Position numbers and translations under genes: made by a program. This document shows, in pieces, positions 26,312 to 33,764 of a DNA stretch of 64,000 nt (position 1 is the first letter of the stretch; the number at the start of each line of letters is the position of its first letter). The stretch is taken from NCBI RefSeq assembly GCF_003205195.1, contig NZ_QJRY01000001.1, forward strand, positions 434,001 through 498,000, written 5' to 3'. Origin of the DNA: Peteryoungia wuzhouensis. Lineage in GTDB: Bacteria; Pseudomonadota; Alphaproteobacteria; Rhizobiales; Rhizobiaceae. Below the pieces are notes generated by a model. That model worked only from the letters and a program-made list of their open reading frames with translations. It ran no database searches and was not told where the DNA came from.

Positions 26312-26914
26312 ATGCAGAAACTGAGATATTTCGCGGCATCCAAGACCGACAAGACAGGGCTTCCCGGCAAGGCGGCGCATACCGAATTCCTGCGAACCGG
26401 ACGGATCTCGCGCCATCGCGACGACTGGGTGCCGGAGCAGAAACGCTATCTGACCTACGAGGAAGTGGCCGAGCGGACCGGCAAACGGCTGGAAGCAGCC
26501 GCCGACACGACCCATACGAGGATCAATTCCTTCCATCGCTCGATCCAGTTTCCCAAGATCATCTTCCACCGTACATTGGCCGACAGCCCGCATCTGGGTT
26601 ACTGTCATGTGACGGCGGCGCGAACGAACTTTGCGCACTATGCCGATGTGCGCTGGGCCTTTTACATCGCGAACTTCTTCGCCGAGATCGGCGAGAACGA
26701 AGCCTTCTTCGAGCGTATCCGGCAGAACTATTCGCGGATGTATTTCGCGGTGGCGATGAAGCCGGAAGCGGAGGCGAAGAGCATGTCGATCGACCGTTCG
26801 ATCCGCGACAACGGCTTGCTGTTTCGCACCCATGACCCCAAGGAAGCGCTCCGCAACGTGCTGCTGCTCGGCGCACGGGACGCCGAGCTTCGCAAGATCA
26901 TCAGGAAGCTTTGA
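26312..26914 (+). CDS. Uncharacterised protein
   Basis: A 200-residue protein, MQKLRYFAASKTDKTG, soluble by appearance and rich in Arg, Phe and His. I recognise no domain, though the style (RYLTYEEVAERTGKRLEAAAD, FHRTLADSPHLGYCHVTAARTNFAHYADVRWAFYIANFF) suggests a conserved rhizobial family (perhaps the DUF6656 type). The start at 26312 is chosen over an upstream in-frame ATG at 26162 because the extra 50 residues look unlike a protein N terminus. Its stop lies six bases from that of the convergent GGDEF gene. No function proposed. Confidence 0.65.
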   Translation: MQKLRYFAASKTDKTGLPGKAAHTEFLRTGRISRHRDDWVPEQKRYLTYEEVAERTGKRLEAAADTTHTRINSFHRSIQFPKIIFHRTLADSPHLGYCHVTAARTNFAHYADVRWAFYIANFFAEIGENEAFFERIRQNYSRMYFAVAMKPEAEAKSMSIDRSIRDNGLLFRTHDPKEALRNVLLLGARDAELRKIIRKL

Positions 26915-26920
26915 GCGCGA

Positions 26921-28099
26921 TCACGCCCCGAAGCCGCCAACCGGCTTCTTCTTGTAGAGCAGCCAATCCTTCGAGACGTAATCCGATGCGCCGTAGACGG
27001 TGACGGTATCGCCGCCGGCCGCCTTGGATGTGGCGAGCGCCTTTTCCGCAAAGTTGGTAAAGTCGAAGGCATTCGGGGCCTGCTCGGAGAAGCAGATGCC
27101 GAAGGACATCGACAGCTGACCCAAGCTGCGGCCGCCATTCGAACCGACGAGGGCGCTGGCCTTCAGCTTGCCGCGCACGAGGTCCACGACGCGGCTGATC
27201 TCATCCTGATCCGAGGTGTAGAGCAGCAGGCCGAAGCGACCGCCATCGAAGCGGCAGGCGAGGTCGCCACCGCCGGAGACGGCTTCGAGAACCTTGCCAA
27301 CCTGCATCAGCAGGCGTTCGGCGACGGTCGGACCCATCTGTTCCTGGATTCGCGCATACTCGTCGATCTCGCCGACGGCGACGCCGCAGAGGACGGGCAT
27401 TTCGGGATTGGAATAGATCTTCGCGACCGCCTTGTTGAAGGCGCGGCGGCTTGCGAGCCCGGTCAACGGATCGACGAATTTGGCTGCTTCGGCCTCTTCC
27501 GCCTCGCGCTGGAGATCGGCAAGGGCAGCGGTCTTGTCGACGACGGCGCGCACGACATTGCTGTTCTGGTGCGCGCGCTTCTCGGTTGCCGCCTTCAGCA
27601 TCTTGATCGACTGGCCAAGCGGGGTGCCTTCGAGATCCGCCTCTGTCAGGATGGTGCGGGAGGCGTGGCCAATGACGCGGCCGTAATCGGTGAGGGAGAT
27701 CTTCTCCTCGTTGAGAAGCGAGATGAAATTGCTCATTTCGGCGCGAACCTGACCGTTCTGGCGGCTCAGCAACCCGTCTTCATGCTGGTGGGGCAGATAT
27801 TTGCGGCCAAGCTCGTCAAGCGCTTCCTGGGTCTTGACCTTGCCAAGCGCGATGAAGTCGCGAACCAGCTCCGGATTGCTGCCCGAATAGGCCTCATAGA
27901 CGAGCTCGTAATTGCGCGGAAGGCCATCAATGCCCATCTGGTGCATGGCGGTCGCCACGCGAAGCGCGATGCTGGCCGCTGGGTTCTTCATTTGCTGCAT
28001 CTCATACGTCCCGGATCTGGAGGCAATCTTGTCGCTGAGATTAGAATAAGCAGAAGACTTCTTTCTTTCGGTTACGCCGCTATTTAAAATTTGAACCAT
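26921..28099 (-). CDS. Degenerate GGDEF domain protein
   Basis: A 392-residue cytosolic protein with a helical N-terminal half and a C-terminal diguanylate-cyclase fold (FVDPLTGLASRRAFNKAV, typical of GGDEF entry, then GVAVGEIDEYARIQEQMG). The catalytic signature is replaced: CRFDGGRFGLLL stands where R-[YF]-GGDEF is expected. That removes the metal-binding Asp/Glu, so it is probably catalytically inactive and may act by protein contact or as a c-di-GMP/GTP-binding regulator. There is no membrane segment. The start has a GGGGG motif seven bases upstream. Confidence 0.8.
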   Translation of the reverse strand: MVQILNSGVTERKKSSAYSNLSDKIASRSGTYEMQQMKNPAASIALRVATAMHQMGIDGLPRNYELVYEAYSGSNPELVRDFIALGKVKTQEALDELGRKYLPHQHEDGLLSRQNGQVRAEMSNFISLLNEEKISLTDYGRVIGHASRTILTEADLEGTPLGQSIKMLKAATEKRAHQNSNVVRAVVDKTAALADLQREAEEAEAAKFVDPLTGLASRRAFNKAVAKIYSNPEMPVLCGVAVGEIDEYARIQEQMGPTVAERLLMQVGKVLEAVSGGGDLACRFDGGRFGLLLYTSDQDEISRVVDLVRGKLKASALVGSNGGRSLGQLSMSFGICFSEQAPNAFDFTNFAEKALATSKAAGGDTVTVYGASDYVSKDWLLYKKKPVGGFGA

Positions 28100-28218
28100 T
28101 CAAATACCCCCTTGAATTAAAGGGTGTGATTTTCCGTGGTTCCGATCACAAAAAGAGGTTTGATCACGCAACCCCGTCCGGGCTATGCACGGGTTTTGAA
28201 ACTGGCAGGGCGGGCGCG

Positions 28219-29211
28219 ATGGCGCGGGTGATCTCGACAGGTGACGACGGCGGAGCGGAGGCGGCGATTGCGGCCAGCATTGCGGTGCTTGGCGCGGGCC
28301 GCCCGGTCGCCATACCCACCGAGACCGTTTACGGCCTCGCCGCAGACGCGACCAATCCGGCAGCGATCACCTCGATCTATGAGACCAAGGGACGGCCGCG
28401 CTTCAACCCGCTGATCTGCCATATGGCGGATCTTCCCATGGCGGAGCGCCATGCGGTGTTCGATCCGATTTCGCGAAGGCTTGCCGAGGCTTTCTGGCCC
28501 GGGCCCCTGACGCTGGTGCTGCCGCTGAAGGAGGATTCAGGCATTCATCCGCTGGCGACGGCCGGGCTCGACACGGTCGGGATCCGTGTGCCCGTCGGCT
28601 TCACGTCAGCGCTCATCCGCAGTTTCGGGCGACCGCTTGCAGCCCCCAGCGCCAATTCCTCCGGGCGGGTCAGCCCGACGACCGCTCAGCATGTGGAGGC
28701 CGATCTCGGCGCGAAGATCGAGGTCATCGTCGATGGCGGCGCCTGCCCTGTCGGCGTGGAATCGACCATCGTCAAGGTCGAGGACGGTGAAGCCCGCCTG
28801 CTGCGGCCGGGTGGCGTTGCCGTCGAGGTAATCGAGGCGGTGATCGGCCGGAAGGTCATTCGCCCGAAGGCAACCGGGACGGCCGCGATCGAAGCGCCGG
28901 GCATGCTCGCCTCGCATTATGCCCCCAATGCCTCCGTTCGGCTGAATGCGGCAGCGGTGGCACCGGGCGAGGCTTTGATCGCCTTCGGCAACGGCGATAT
29001 TGCCGGCGCAGCGGATGCGAAGGCGGTGTTCAACCTCAGCCCGCGTGGCGACCTTGCCGAAGCCGCCAGCAACCTCTTCGACTTTCTCAAGCGCGCAGAT
29101 GCGAGCGGCGCCACGGGTATCGCGGTGGCACCGATCCCGGATGACGGTCTCGGGGAAGCGATCAATGACCGGCTGACGCGGGCGGCTGCGCCGCGCGGCA
29201 CGGAGGAATAA
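28219..29211 (+). CDS. L-threonylcarbamoyladenylate synthase (Sua5 long form)
   Basis: A 330-residue protein with an N-terminal YrdC domain (GRPVAIPTETVYGLAADATNPAAITSIYETKGRPRFNPLI) and a C-terminal Sua5 domain (IEAPGMLASHYAPNASVRL). The YrdC domain makes threonylcarbamoyl-AMP from threonine, bicarbonate and ATP, the first step of tRNA t6A37 synthesis; TsaD, TsaB and TsaE complete it. The start at 28219 (MARVISTGDDGG) fits the family better than an upstream ATG. The next gene starts six bases after its stop. Confidence 0.9.
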   Translation: MARVISTGDDGGAEAAIAASIAVLGAGRPVAIPTETVYGLAADATNPAAITSIYETKGRPRFNPLICHMADLPMAERHAVFDPISRRLAEAFWPGPLTLVLPLKEDSGIHPLATAGLDTVGIRVPVGFTSALIRSFGRPLAAPSANSSGRVSPTTAQHVEADLGAKIEVIVDGGACPVGVESTIVKVEDGEARLLRPGGVAVEVIEAVIGRKVIRPKATGTAAIEAPGMLASHYAPNASVRLNAAAVAPGEALIAFGNGDIAGAADAKAVFNLSPRGDLAEAASNLFDFLKRADASGATGIAVAPIPDDGLGEAINDRLTRAAAPRGTEE

Positions 29212-29216
29212 CAGAC

Positions 29217-30644
29217 ATGACCGTGACCATGAGCCTTGCCGAGCGCCTGCGGGCCTTTGTCGACATCGTCGGCGAAGCCAATGCGCTGACTGCCCCCGAT
29301 GACATCCGGCCGTACCTCACCGAAAATCGCGGGCTTTACCACGGCGCCTCGCCGCTTGTGCTGAAGCCCGGATCGACGGCCGAGGTCTCAGCCATCCTCA
29401 AGCTCGCCTCCGAAACGGGCACGGCGATCGTGCCTGTCAGCGGTCGAACGGGTCTCGTTGGCGGCCAGGTGCCGCGCGAAGACAGCCAGGACGTGCTGCT
29501 GTCGCTGGAGCGGATGAACAAGATCCGCGAGGTCGATCCCGTTGCCGACGTGATCGTTGCCGATGGCGGTGCCATCCTTGCCGATGTGCAGAAGGCGGCG
29601 GAGGCTCATGGCAGGCTCTTCCCGCTGTCGCTCGGCTCCGAAGGATCCTGCCGGATCGGCGGCAATCTGGCGACGAATGCGGGCGGAACGGCGGTGCTCG
29701 CCTATGGGAACATGCGCCAGCTCTGCCTCGGGCTGGAAGTGGTGCTGCCTTCAGGGGAAATCTGGGATGGCTTGCGCAGGCTCAAGAAGGATAACAGCGG
29801 CTATGACCTGCGCGATCTCTTTATCGGCGCGGAAGGCACGCTGGGGGTGATCACCGGGGCGGTGCTGAAGATGGTGCCACGGCCGCGCGGGCGGCAGGTG
29901 GCCTATGTCGGGCTTGCCTCGCCTGAGGCCGCGCTCAAGTTGTTCGAAAAGGCTTCGCAGCGCTGCGGGACGGCTCTGACCGGCTTCGAACTGATGCCGC
30001 GCATCGGTATCGAGTTCACCACGAAACACATTCCCGGTGTGCGCGATCCGCTGGCCTCAGCGCATCCCTGGTACGCCCTCGTCGACATCTCGACCTCGGA
30101 CTCGGAAGAAACCGCCGGGGCGATGATGCAGGAACTGCTGGCGGATGCCTTCGAGGCCGGCCTGATTGCGGATGCGGCGATTGCCAGTTCGATCGCCCAG
30201 CAGGATGCCTTCTGGCATCTGCGCGAGAGCATGTCGGATGCGCAGAAGCCCGAGGGCGGCTCGATCAAGCATGATGTCTCCGTTCCGGTCTCGCGCATTC
30301 CCGCGTTTCTGGCGGAAGCGGATGCGGCTGTGCATGCGCTGATGCCGGATGCGCGCATCTGCGCTTTCGGCCATCTCGGCGACGGCAATATCCATTACAA
30401 CATCAGCCAGCCCGTCGGCGCCGACAAGGCGGCGTTCATCGCCCGCTGGCGCGAGGTGAATGCCGTGGTGCATGCCGTCGTTCACAAGCACACCGGCTCG
30501 ATCTCGGCCGAGCACGGCGTCGGCCAGCTGAAGCGGGACGAGCTTGCGGCAAGCCGCCCGGCGATCGAAACCGACCTGATGCGGCGGATCAAGCAGGCCT
30601 TCGACCCGGCCGGCATCATGAACCCCGGCAAGGTGATCGGCTGA
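29217..30644 (+). CDS. FAD-linked oxidase (D-2-hydroxyacid/D-2-hydroxyglutarate dehydrogenase type)
   Basis: A 475-residue protein of the GlcD/DLD family. A PCMH FAD-binding domain (VPVSGRTGLVGGQVPREDSQDVLLSLERMN, then LGSEGSCRIGGNLATNAGG) is followed by the FAD-oxidase C domain (CAFGHLGDGNIHYNIS, HKHTGSISAEHGVGQLKRDE). Members oxidise D-lactate, D-2-hydroxyglutarate or glycolate with FAD. The single-subunit form and its motifs fit D-2-hydroxyglutarate dehydrogenase best, but the substrate is unproven. Downstream, a ModE-like gene begins five bases later. Confidence 0.85.
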   Translation: MTVTMSLAERLRAFVDIVGEANALTAPDDIRPYLTENRGLYHGASPLVLKPGSTAEVSAILKLASETGTAIVPVSGRTGLVGGQVPREDSQDVLLSLERMNKIREVDPVADVIVADGGAILADVQKAAEAHGRLFPLSLGSEGSCRIGGNLATNAGGTAVLAYGNMRQLCLGLEVVLPSGEIWDGLRRLKKDNSGYDLRDLFIGAEGTLGVITGAVLKMVPRPRGRQVAYVGLASPEAALKLFEKASQRCGTALTGFELMPRIGIEFTTKHIPGVRDPLASAHPWYALVDISTSDSEETAGAMMQELLADAFEAGLIADAAIASSIAQQDAFWHLRESMSDAQKPEGGSIKHDVSVPVSRIPAFLAEADAAVHALMPDARICAFGHLGDGNIHYNISQPVGADKAAFIARWREVNAVVHAVVHKHTGSISAEHGVGQLKRDELAASRPAIETDLMRRIKQAFDPAGIMNPGKVIG

Positions 30645-30648
30645 CAGC

Positions 30649-31035
30649 ATGACCGGCGCCCCGCACCTTTCGCTCCGGATCGATCTCGCCAACGGCGCAC
30701 GGCTGGGGCCGGGCAAGGCGCAGCTGCTGGCTCTGATCGTCGAGCATGGGTCGATCCGGGCGGCAGGCGCTGCGATGGGCATGTCCTATCGGCGGGCCTG
30801 GTTGTTGGCGGACGAGATCAACCGGATGTTCCGCGAGCCGTCAATCTTCACCCGACATGGGGGAAAAAGCGGCGGCGGCGCGGGGCTGACACCGTTCGGC
30901 GAAACCTTGCTGGCTGCCTGCCGGCGGATGGATGGGGAGAGCCGCAAAGCATTGGCGGCGGATCTGGATTGGCTTGAAAGCATGCAATCGACCGATTTCA
31001 TCGCTGGGGACGGCAAGGCCAAGGACGAAGGATGA
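30649..31035 (+). CDS. ModE-type molybdenum regulator, HTH domain only
   Basis: A 128-residue winged helix-turn-helix protein of the LysR/ModE N-terminal type: LGPGKAQLLALIVEHGSIRAAGAAMGMSYRRAWLLADEIN, then GGGAGLTPFGETLLAACRRM. Full-length ModE has two extra molybdate-binding TOBE domains; these are missing, so it either senses molybdate differently or acts with another protein. Its tail faces that of modC. A palindromic ModE-like site lies upstream of modA, a plausible target. It is probably co-transcribed with the FAD oxidase. Confidence 0.8.
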   Translation: MTGAPHLSLRIDLANGARLGPGKAQLLALIVEHGSIRAAGAAMGMSYRRAWLLADEINRMFREPSIFTRHGGKSGGGAGLTPFGETLLAACRRMDGESRKALAADLDWLESMQSTDFIAGDGKAKDEG

Positions 31036-31051
31036 GATTGGGCCGCAGTCC

Positions 31052-32137
31052 TCAGGCGTGGGCCTGACGAAACAGAGCTTCGGACGCGATCGATACCGTC
31101 TTGAACAGCAGATGCACCGGCTTTCCAGGCTGCAGCTCCAGCTGGCGCAGGGAGCGCCGGGTGACTTCCGCAACCACTGTGAGACCATTGCAGTCAACGG
31201 TGAGCGTGGCGCTCGCGCCAGTCGCTTCCCCCACCTGCCGGATACGACCAGAGAGCCGATTGAGGGCGGAGAGCCCGCTAACCGGCTCGATGGAGACGAC
31301 GATGTCGGACACCGGCACAAAGAGCCGGACGCGGCTGCCAAACCTCAAAGGGGCGCGGCGCAGGAATAGCGGCCCGGCGGCCGAGAGGGCTTCGGTGAGG
31401 CCATCCTCTTCGTGGTGTGCGGTAATCACCGCCTCGATGAAATTCCCTGCAGGAAGCTCGCCGGAGGCTCGCGGCACGGTTGCCAGCGCCTGGTCGGGTC
31501 GACCAACGGGCGTTACCCTGCCCTTGTCGAAAGTCACGACCGCTGTCGCGAGCCTTGCCACTTCCTCGACGGAATGACTGACATAAAGGATCGGCACGCC
31601 GAATTCGTCACGGATGCGTTCGATATAGGGCAGGATCTGCGCCTTCAGGCTTGTGTCCAGCGCTGACAGCGGCTCATCCATCAGCAGAAGCTTGGGGCTT
31701 GCCATCAATGCACGGCCAAGGGCCACGCGCTGCTTTTCTCCACCGGAAAGGTGGGCCGGTCGACGGGCGAGAAGGTCGGCGATGCCAAGGAGTGCGGCGA
31801 TGCGATCGAGATCCTCGCGGCGCTCGGCTTGCGGCAGCAGACGTTCGCCGTAACGCAGGTTCTGCAGCACGGTCATATGCGGGAAGAGCCGGCCTTCCTG
31901 GAAAACGTAACCGATGCGGCGGCGATGCGGTGGCAGGAAGATGGACCCGTCGCTCCAGGTTTCGCCATGGAAGACGATGCGTCCCTCCTGCGGGCGGACC
32001 AATCCCGCCACGATATTGATCAGCGTCGTCTTGCCGGAGCCGGAGGCACCGAAGAAGGCCGTCAAGCCCTCGCCCAGTGTCAGATCGGTCTCCAGCGTGA
32101 AGTCTCCCTGGCGGTGGCGAATGGCAAGTTCCAGCAT
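31052..32137 (-). CDS. modC: Molybdate ABC transporter, ATP-binding protein
   Basis: A 361-residue ATPase with Walker A (GASGSGKTTLIN), signature (LSGGEKQRVALGRAL) and Walker B (LLLMDEPLSALD). A C-terminal TOBE/Mop domain is seen in the second half (SGLSALNRLSGRIRQVGEA..LTVDCNGLTVVAEVTRRS). It energises molybdate import with ModB and ModA. The start overlaps the modB stop by one base. Confidence 0.95.
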   Translation of the reverse strand: MLELAIRHRQGDFTLETDLTLGEGLTAFFGASGSGKTTLINIVAGLVRPQEGRIVFHGETWSDGSIFLPPHRRRIGYVFQEGRLFPHMTVLQNLRYGERLLPQAERREDLDRIAALLGIADLLARRPAHLSGGEKQRVALGRALMASPKLLLMDEPLSALDTSLKAQILPYIERIRDEFGVPILYVSHSVEEVARLATAVVTFDKGRVTPVGRPDQALATVPRASGELPAGNFIEAVITAHHEEDGLTEALSAAGPLFLRRAPLRFGSRVRLFVPVSDIVVSIEPVSGLSALNRLSGRIRQVGEATGASATLTVDCNGLTVVAEVTRRSLRQLELQPGKPVHLLFKTVSIASEALFRQAHA

Positions 32138-32838
32138 CAGGCGGCTCCGACGCGGGCGGCGATGCGGCGCGACAGGAACTCGGACGCGATGAGCGCGCCG
32201 AGCGACAGCACGATCGAGATCAGGGTCAGGCGCATGGCCGCGACGTCACCACCGGGCACCTGGGTATAGGTGTAGATGGCCGAGGCCAGAGTCTGTGTTT
32301 CGCCGGGAATGTTCGAGACGAAGGTAATCGTCGCGCCGAACTCGCCCATGGATTTGGCAAAGGCGAGAATGGCTCCGGCGGCGATACCGGGCAGGACGAG
32401 AGGCAGGGTGACGGTGCAGAAGACGTAATGCGGCGGCGCGCCAAGCGTTGCGGCGGCCGCTTCCAGCCTTCGGTCGACGGCGTCGAGCGACAGGCGGATC
32501 GACCGGACCAGCAGCGGAAAGCCCATGACGGCGGCGGCAAGGGCGGCCCCCGTCCAGCGGAAGGAGAAGACCAAGCCGAAAGCCTGCTCAAGGAAGGCAC
32601 CGACTGTCCCCTTGCGGCCGAAGGTGGTCAGCAGCAGATAACCGGTCACAACCGGCGGCAGGATCAGCGGCAGATGGACGAGGCCGTTGAGCAGCGCCTT
32701 GCCCCAGAACTGCTTGCGCGAGAGCAACCAGGCGACGAGCAGCCCCAAGGGCAGAGAGAAGACCACGGCAAAGGCCGCGACCTTCAGGCTCAGGAGCATC
32801 GCGGTCCATTCTTCGGCCGTCAGGGTCAAAAGGGGCAT
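32137..32838 (-). CDS. modB: Molybdate ABC transporter, permease
   Basis: A 233-residue inner-membrane permease with about five to six membrane segments and the EAA-type coupling motif EAAATLGAPPHYVFCTVTLPL. It pairs with ModC. It ends exactly where modC begins and follows modA by 38 bases, forming the modABC operon. Confidence 0.95.
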   Translation of the reverse strand: MPLLTLTAEEWTAMLLSLKVAAFAVVFSLPLGLLVAWLLSRKQFWGKALLNGLVHLPLILPPVVTGYLLLTTFGRKGTVGAFLEQAFGLVFSFRWTGAALAAAVMGFPLLVRSIRLSLDAVDRRLEAAAATLGAPPHYVFCTVTLPLVLPGIAAGAILAFAKSMGEFGATITFVSNIPGETQTLASAIYTYTQVPGGDVAAMRLTLISIVLSLGALIASEFLSRRIAARVGAA

Positions 32839-32876
32839 CCCGGATGCTGGATCAGTTGCGGTCGGTCCGTCTGGCT

Positions 32877-33674
32877 TCAGTTGGTCTTGGCAAGCACCGT
32901 GAAACCGGCGGCGGTGAAGATGGCATGGGCCTTGGCGCCCTGCAAGTAAGCGAGGAAGGCCGCAGACTCGGGGTTGCTGCCATCGGTGGTCAGGGCTGCC
33001 GGATAGACGATGGCCGGATGGCTCGCTTCGGGGAAACGGTCGAGAATTTTCACGCCCGGATCGACCTTGGCATCCGTCTCGTAAACGATGCCGAGCGGGG
33101 CTTCGCCGCGCGAAACGAGGAGAAGAGCCGCACGGACATTCTCAGCCTGGGCGACCTTATCCTTGACGCTTGCCCAGACGCCGAGCTTTTCCAGGGCCGC
33201 CTTGCCATAGGTGCCGGCGGGCACCGCCTCGACATTGGCCATGGCGAGGCGGCCATCGCCCAGAAGCGTTGCCAGCGGGAAATTGTCGCCGATGGTCGTG
33301 GTTGCCGCCGAATCCTTCGGTGCAACAAGCACGATACGGTTGCCGAGCAGGTTGATCCGGGTGTCGGCTTTGATCTTGCCGGCCTTTTCGAGGTGATCCA
33401 TCCATTTGAGATCGGCCGAAATGAACACATCTGCCGGCGCCCCTTCCTCGATCTGCTTGGCGAGCGCCGAGCTTCCGGCAAAGGAGAGCCGCACCTCGTT
33501 GCCGGTTTCGGCCTTCCAGTCGGCGGCGATCTTTTCGGCGCTTTCCTTGAGGCTCGCGGCGGCAAAGACCGTTACCGGCTCGGCGGCGGTTACGATGCCC
33601 AGATTCGGCCCGGAAAGGCTTGTTGACGCAAAGACCAGGAGGGCGAGAGCGGCGGATTTCAGCAGGGTGCGCAT
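32877..33674 (-). CDS. modA: Molybdate-binding periplasmic protein
   Basis: A 265-residue substrate-binding protein. A signal peptide at the N terminus (MRTLLKSAALALLVFASTSL) precedes the ModA start VTVFAAASLKESAEKIAADWKAETG and FAGSSALAKQIEEGAPADVFISAD, whose Ser and Asp residues contact the oxyanion. It captures molybdate or tungstate for ModBC. The start at 33674 follows GGAG; an ATG twelve bases upstream is less well placed. A ModE-like operator lies 15-38 bases upstream. Confidence 0.93.
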   Translation of the reverse strand: MRTLLKSAALALLVFASTSLSGPNLGIVTAAEPVTVFAAASLKESAEKIAADWKAETGNEVRLSFAGSSALAKQIEEGAPADVFISADLKWMDHLEKAGKIKADTRINLLGNRIVLVAPKDSAATTTIGDNFPLATLLGDGRLAMANVEAVPAGTYGKAALEKLGVWASVKDKVAQAENVRAALLLVSRGEAPLGIVYETDAKVDPGVKILDRFPEASHPAIVYPAALTTDGSNPESAAFLAYLQGAKAHAIFTAAGFTVLAKTN

Positions 33675-33688
33675 GGCAGGCTCCATTT

Positions 33689-33712
33689 CGATATATTCTT
33701 TCGGATATATCG
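33689..33712. promoter_or_regulatory. ModE-like operator of modABC
   Basis: CGATATAT-N8-ATATATCG is a perfect dyad close to the ModE consensus (TATATA half-sites in inverted orientation), immediately upstream of modA. Binding of molybdate-loaded ModE would block transcription. Confidence 0.75.
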
Positions 33713-33719
33713 ATAGCCA

Positions 33720-33755
33720 AAAAGAAACCCGCCTTCAAGATGCGAGGCGGGCTTC
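33720..33755 (-). terminator. Terminator of the DUF1217 gene
   Basis: CCCGCCT (33728-33734) and AGGCGGG (33745-33751) form a stem followed on the minus strand by TTTCTTTTTG. It insulates the modABC promoter. Confidence 0.75.
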
Positions 33756-33764
33756 TCTAAACCT

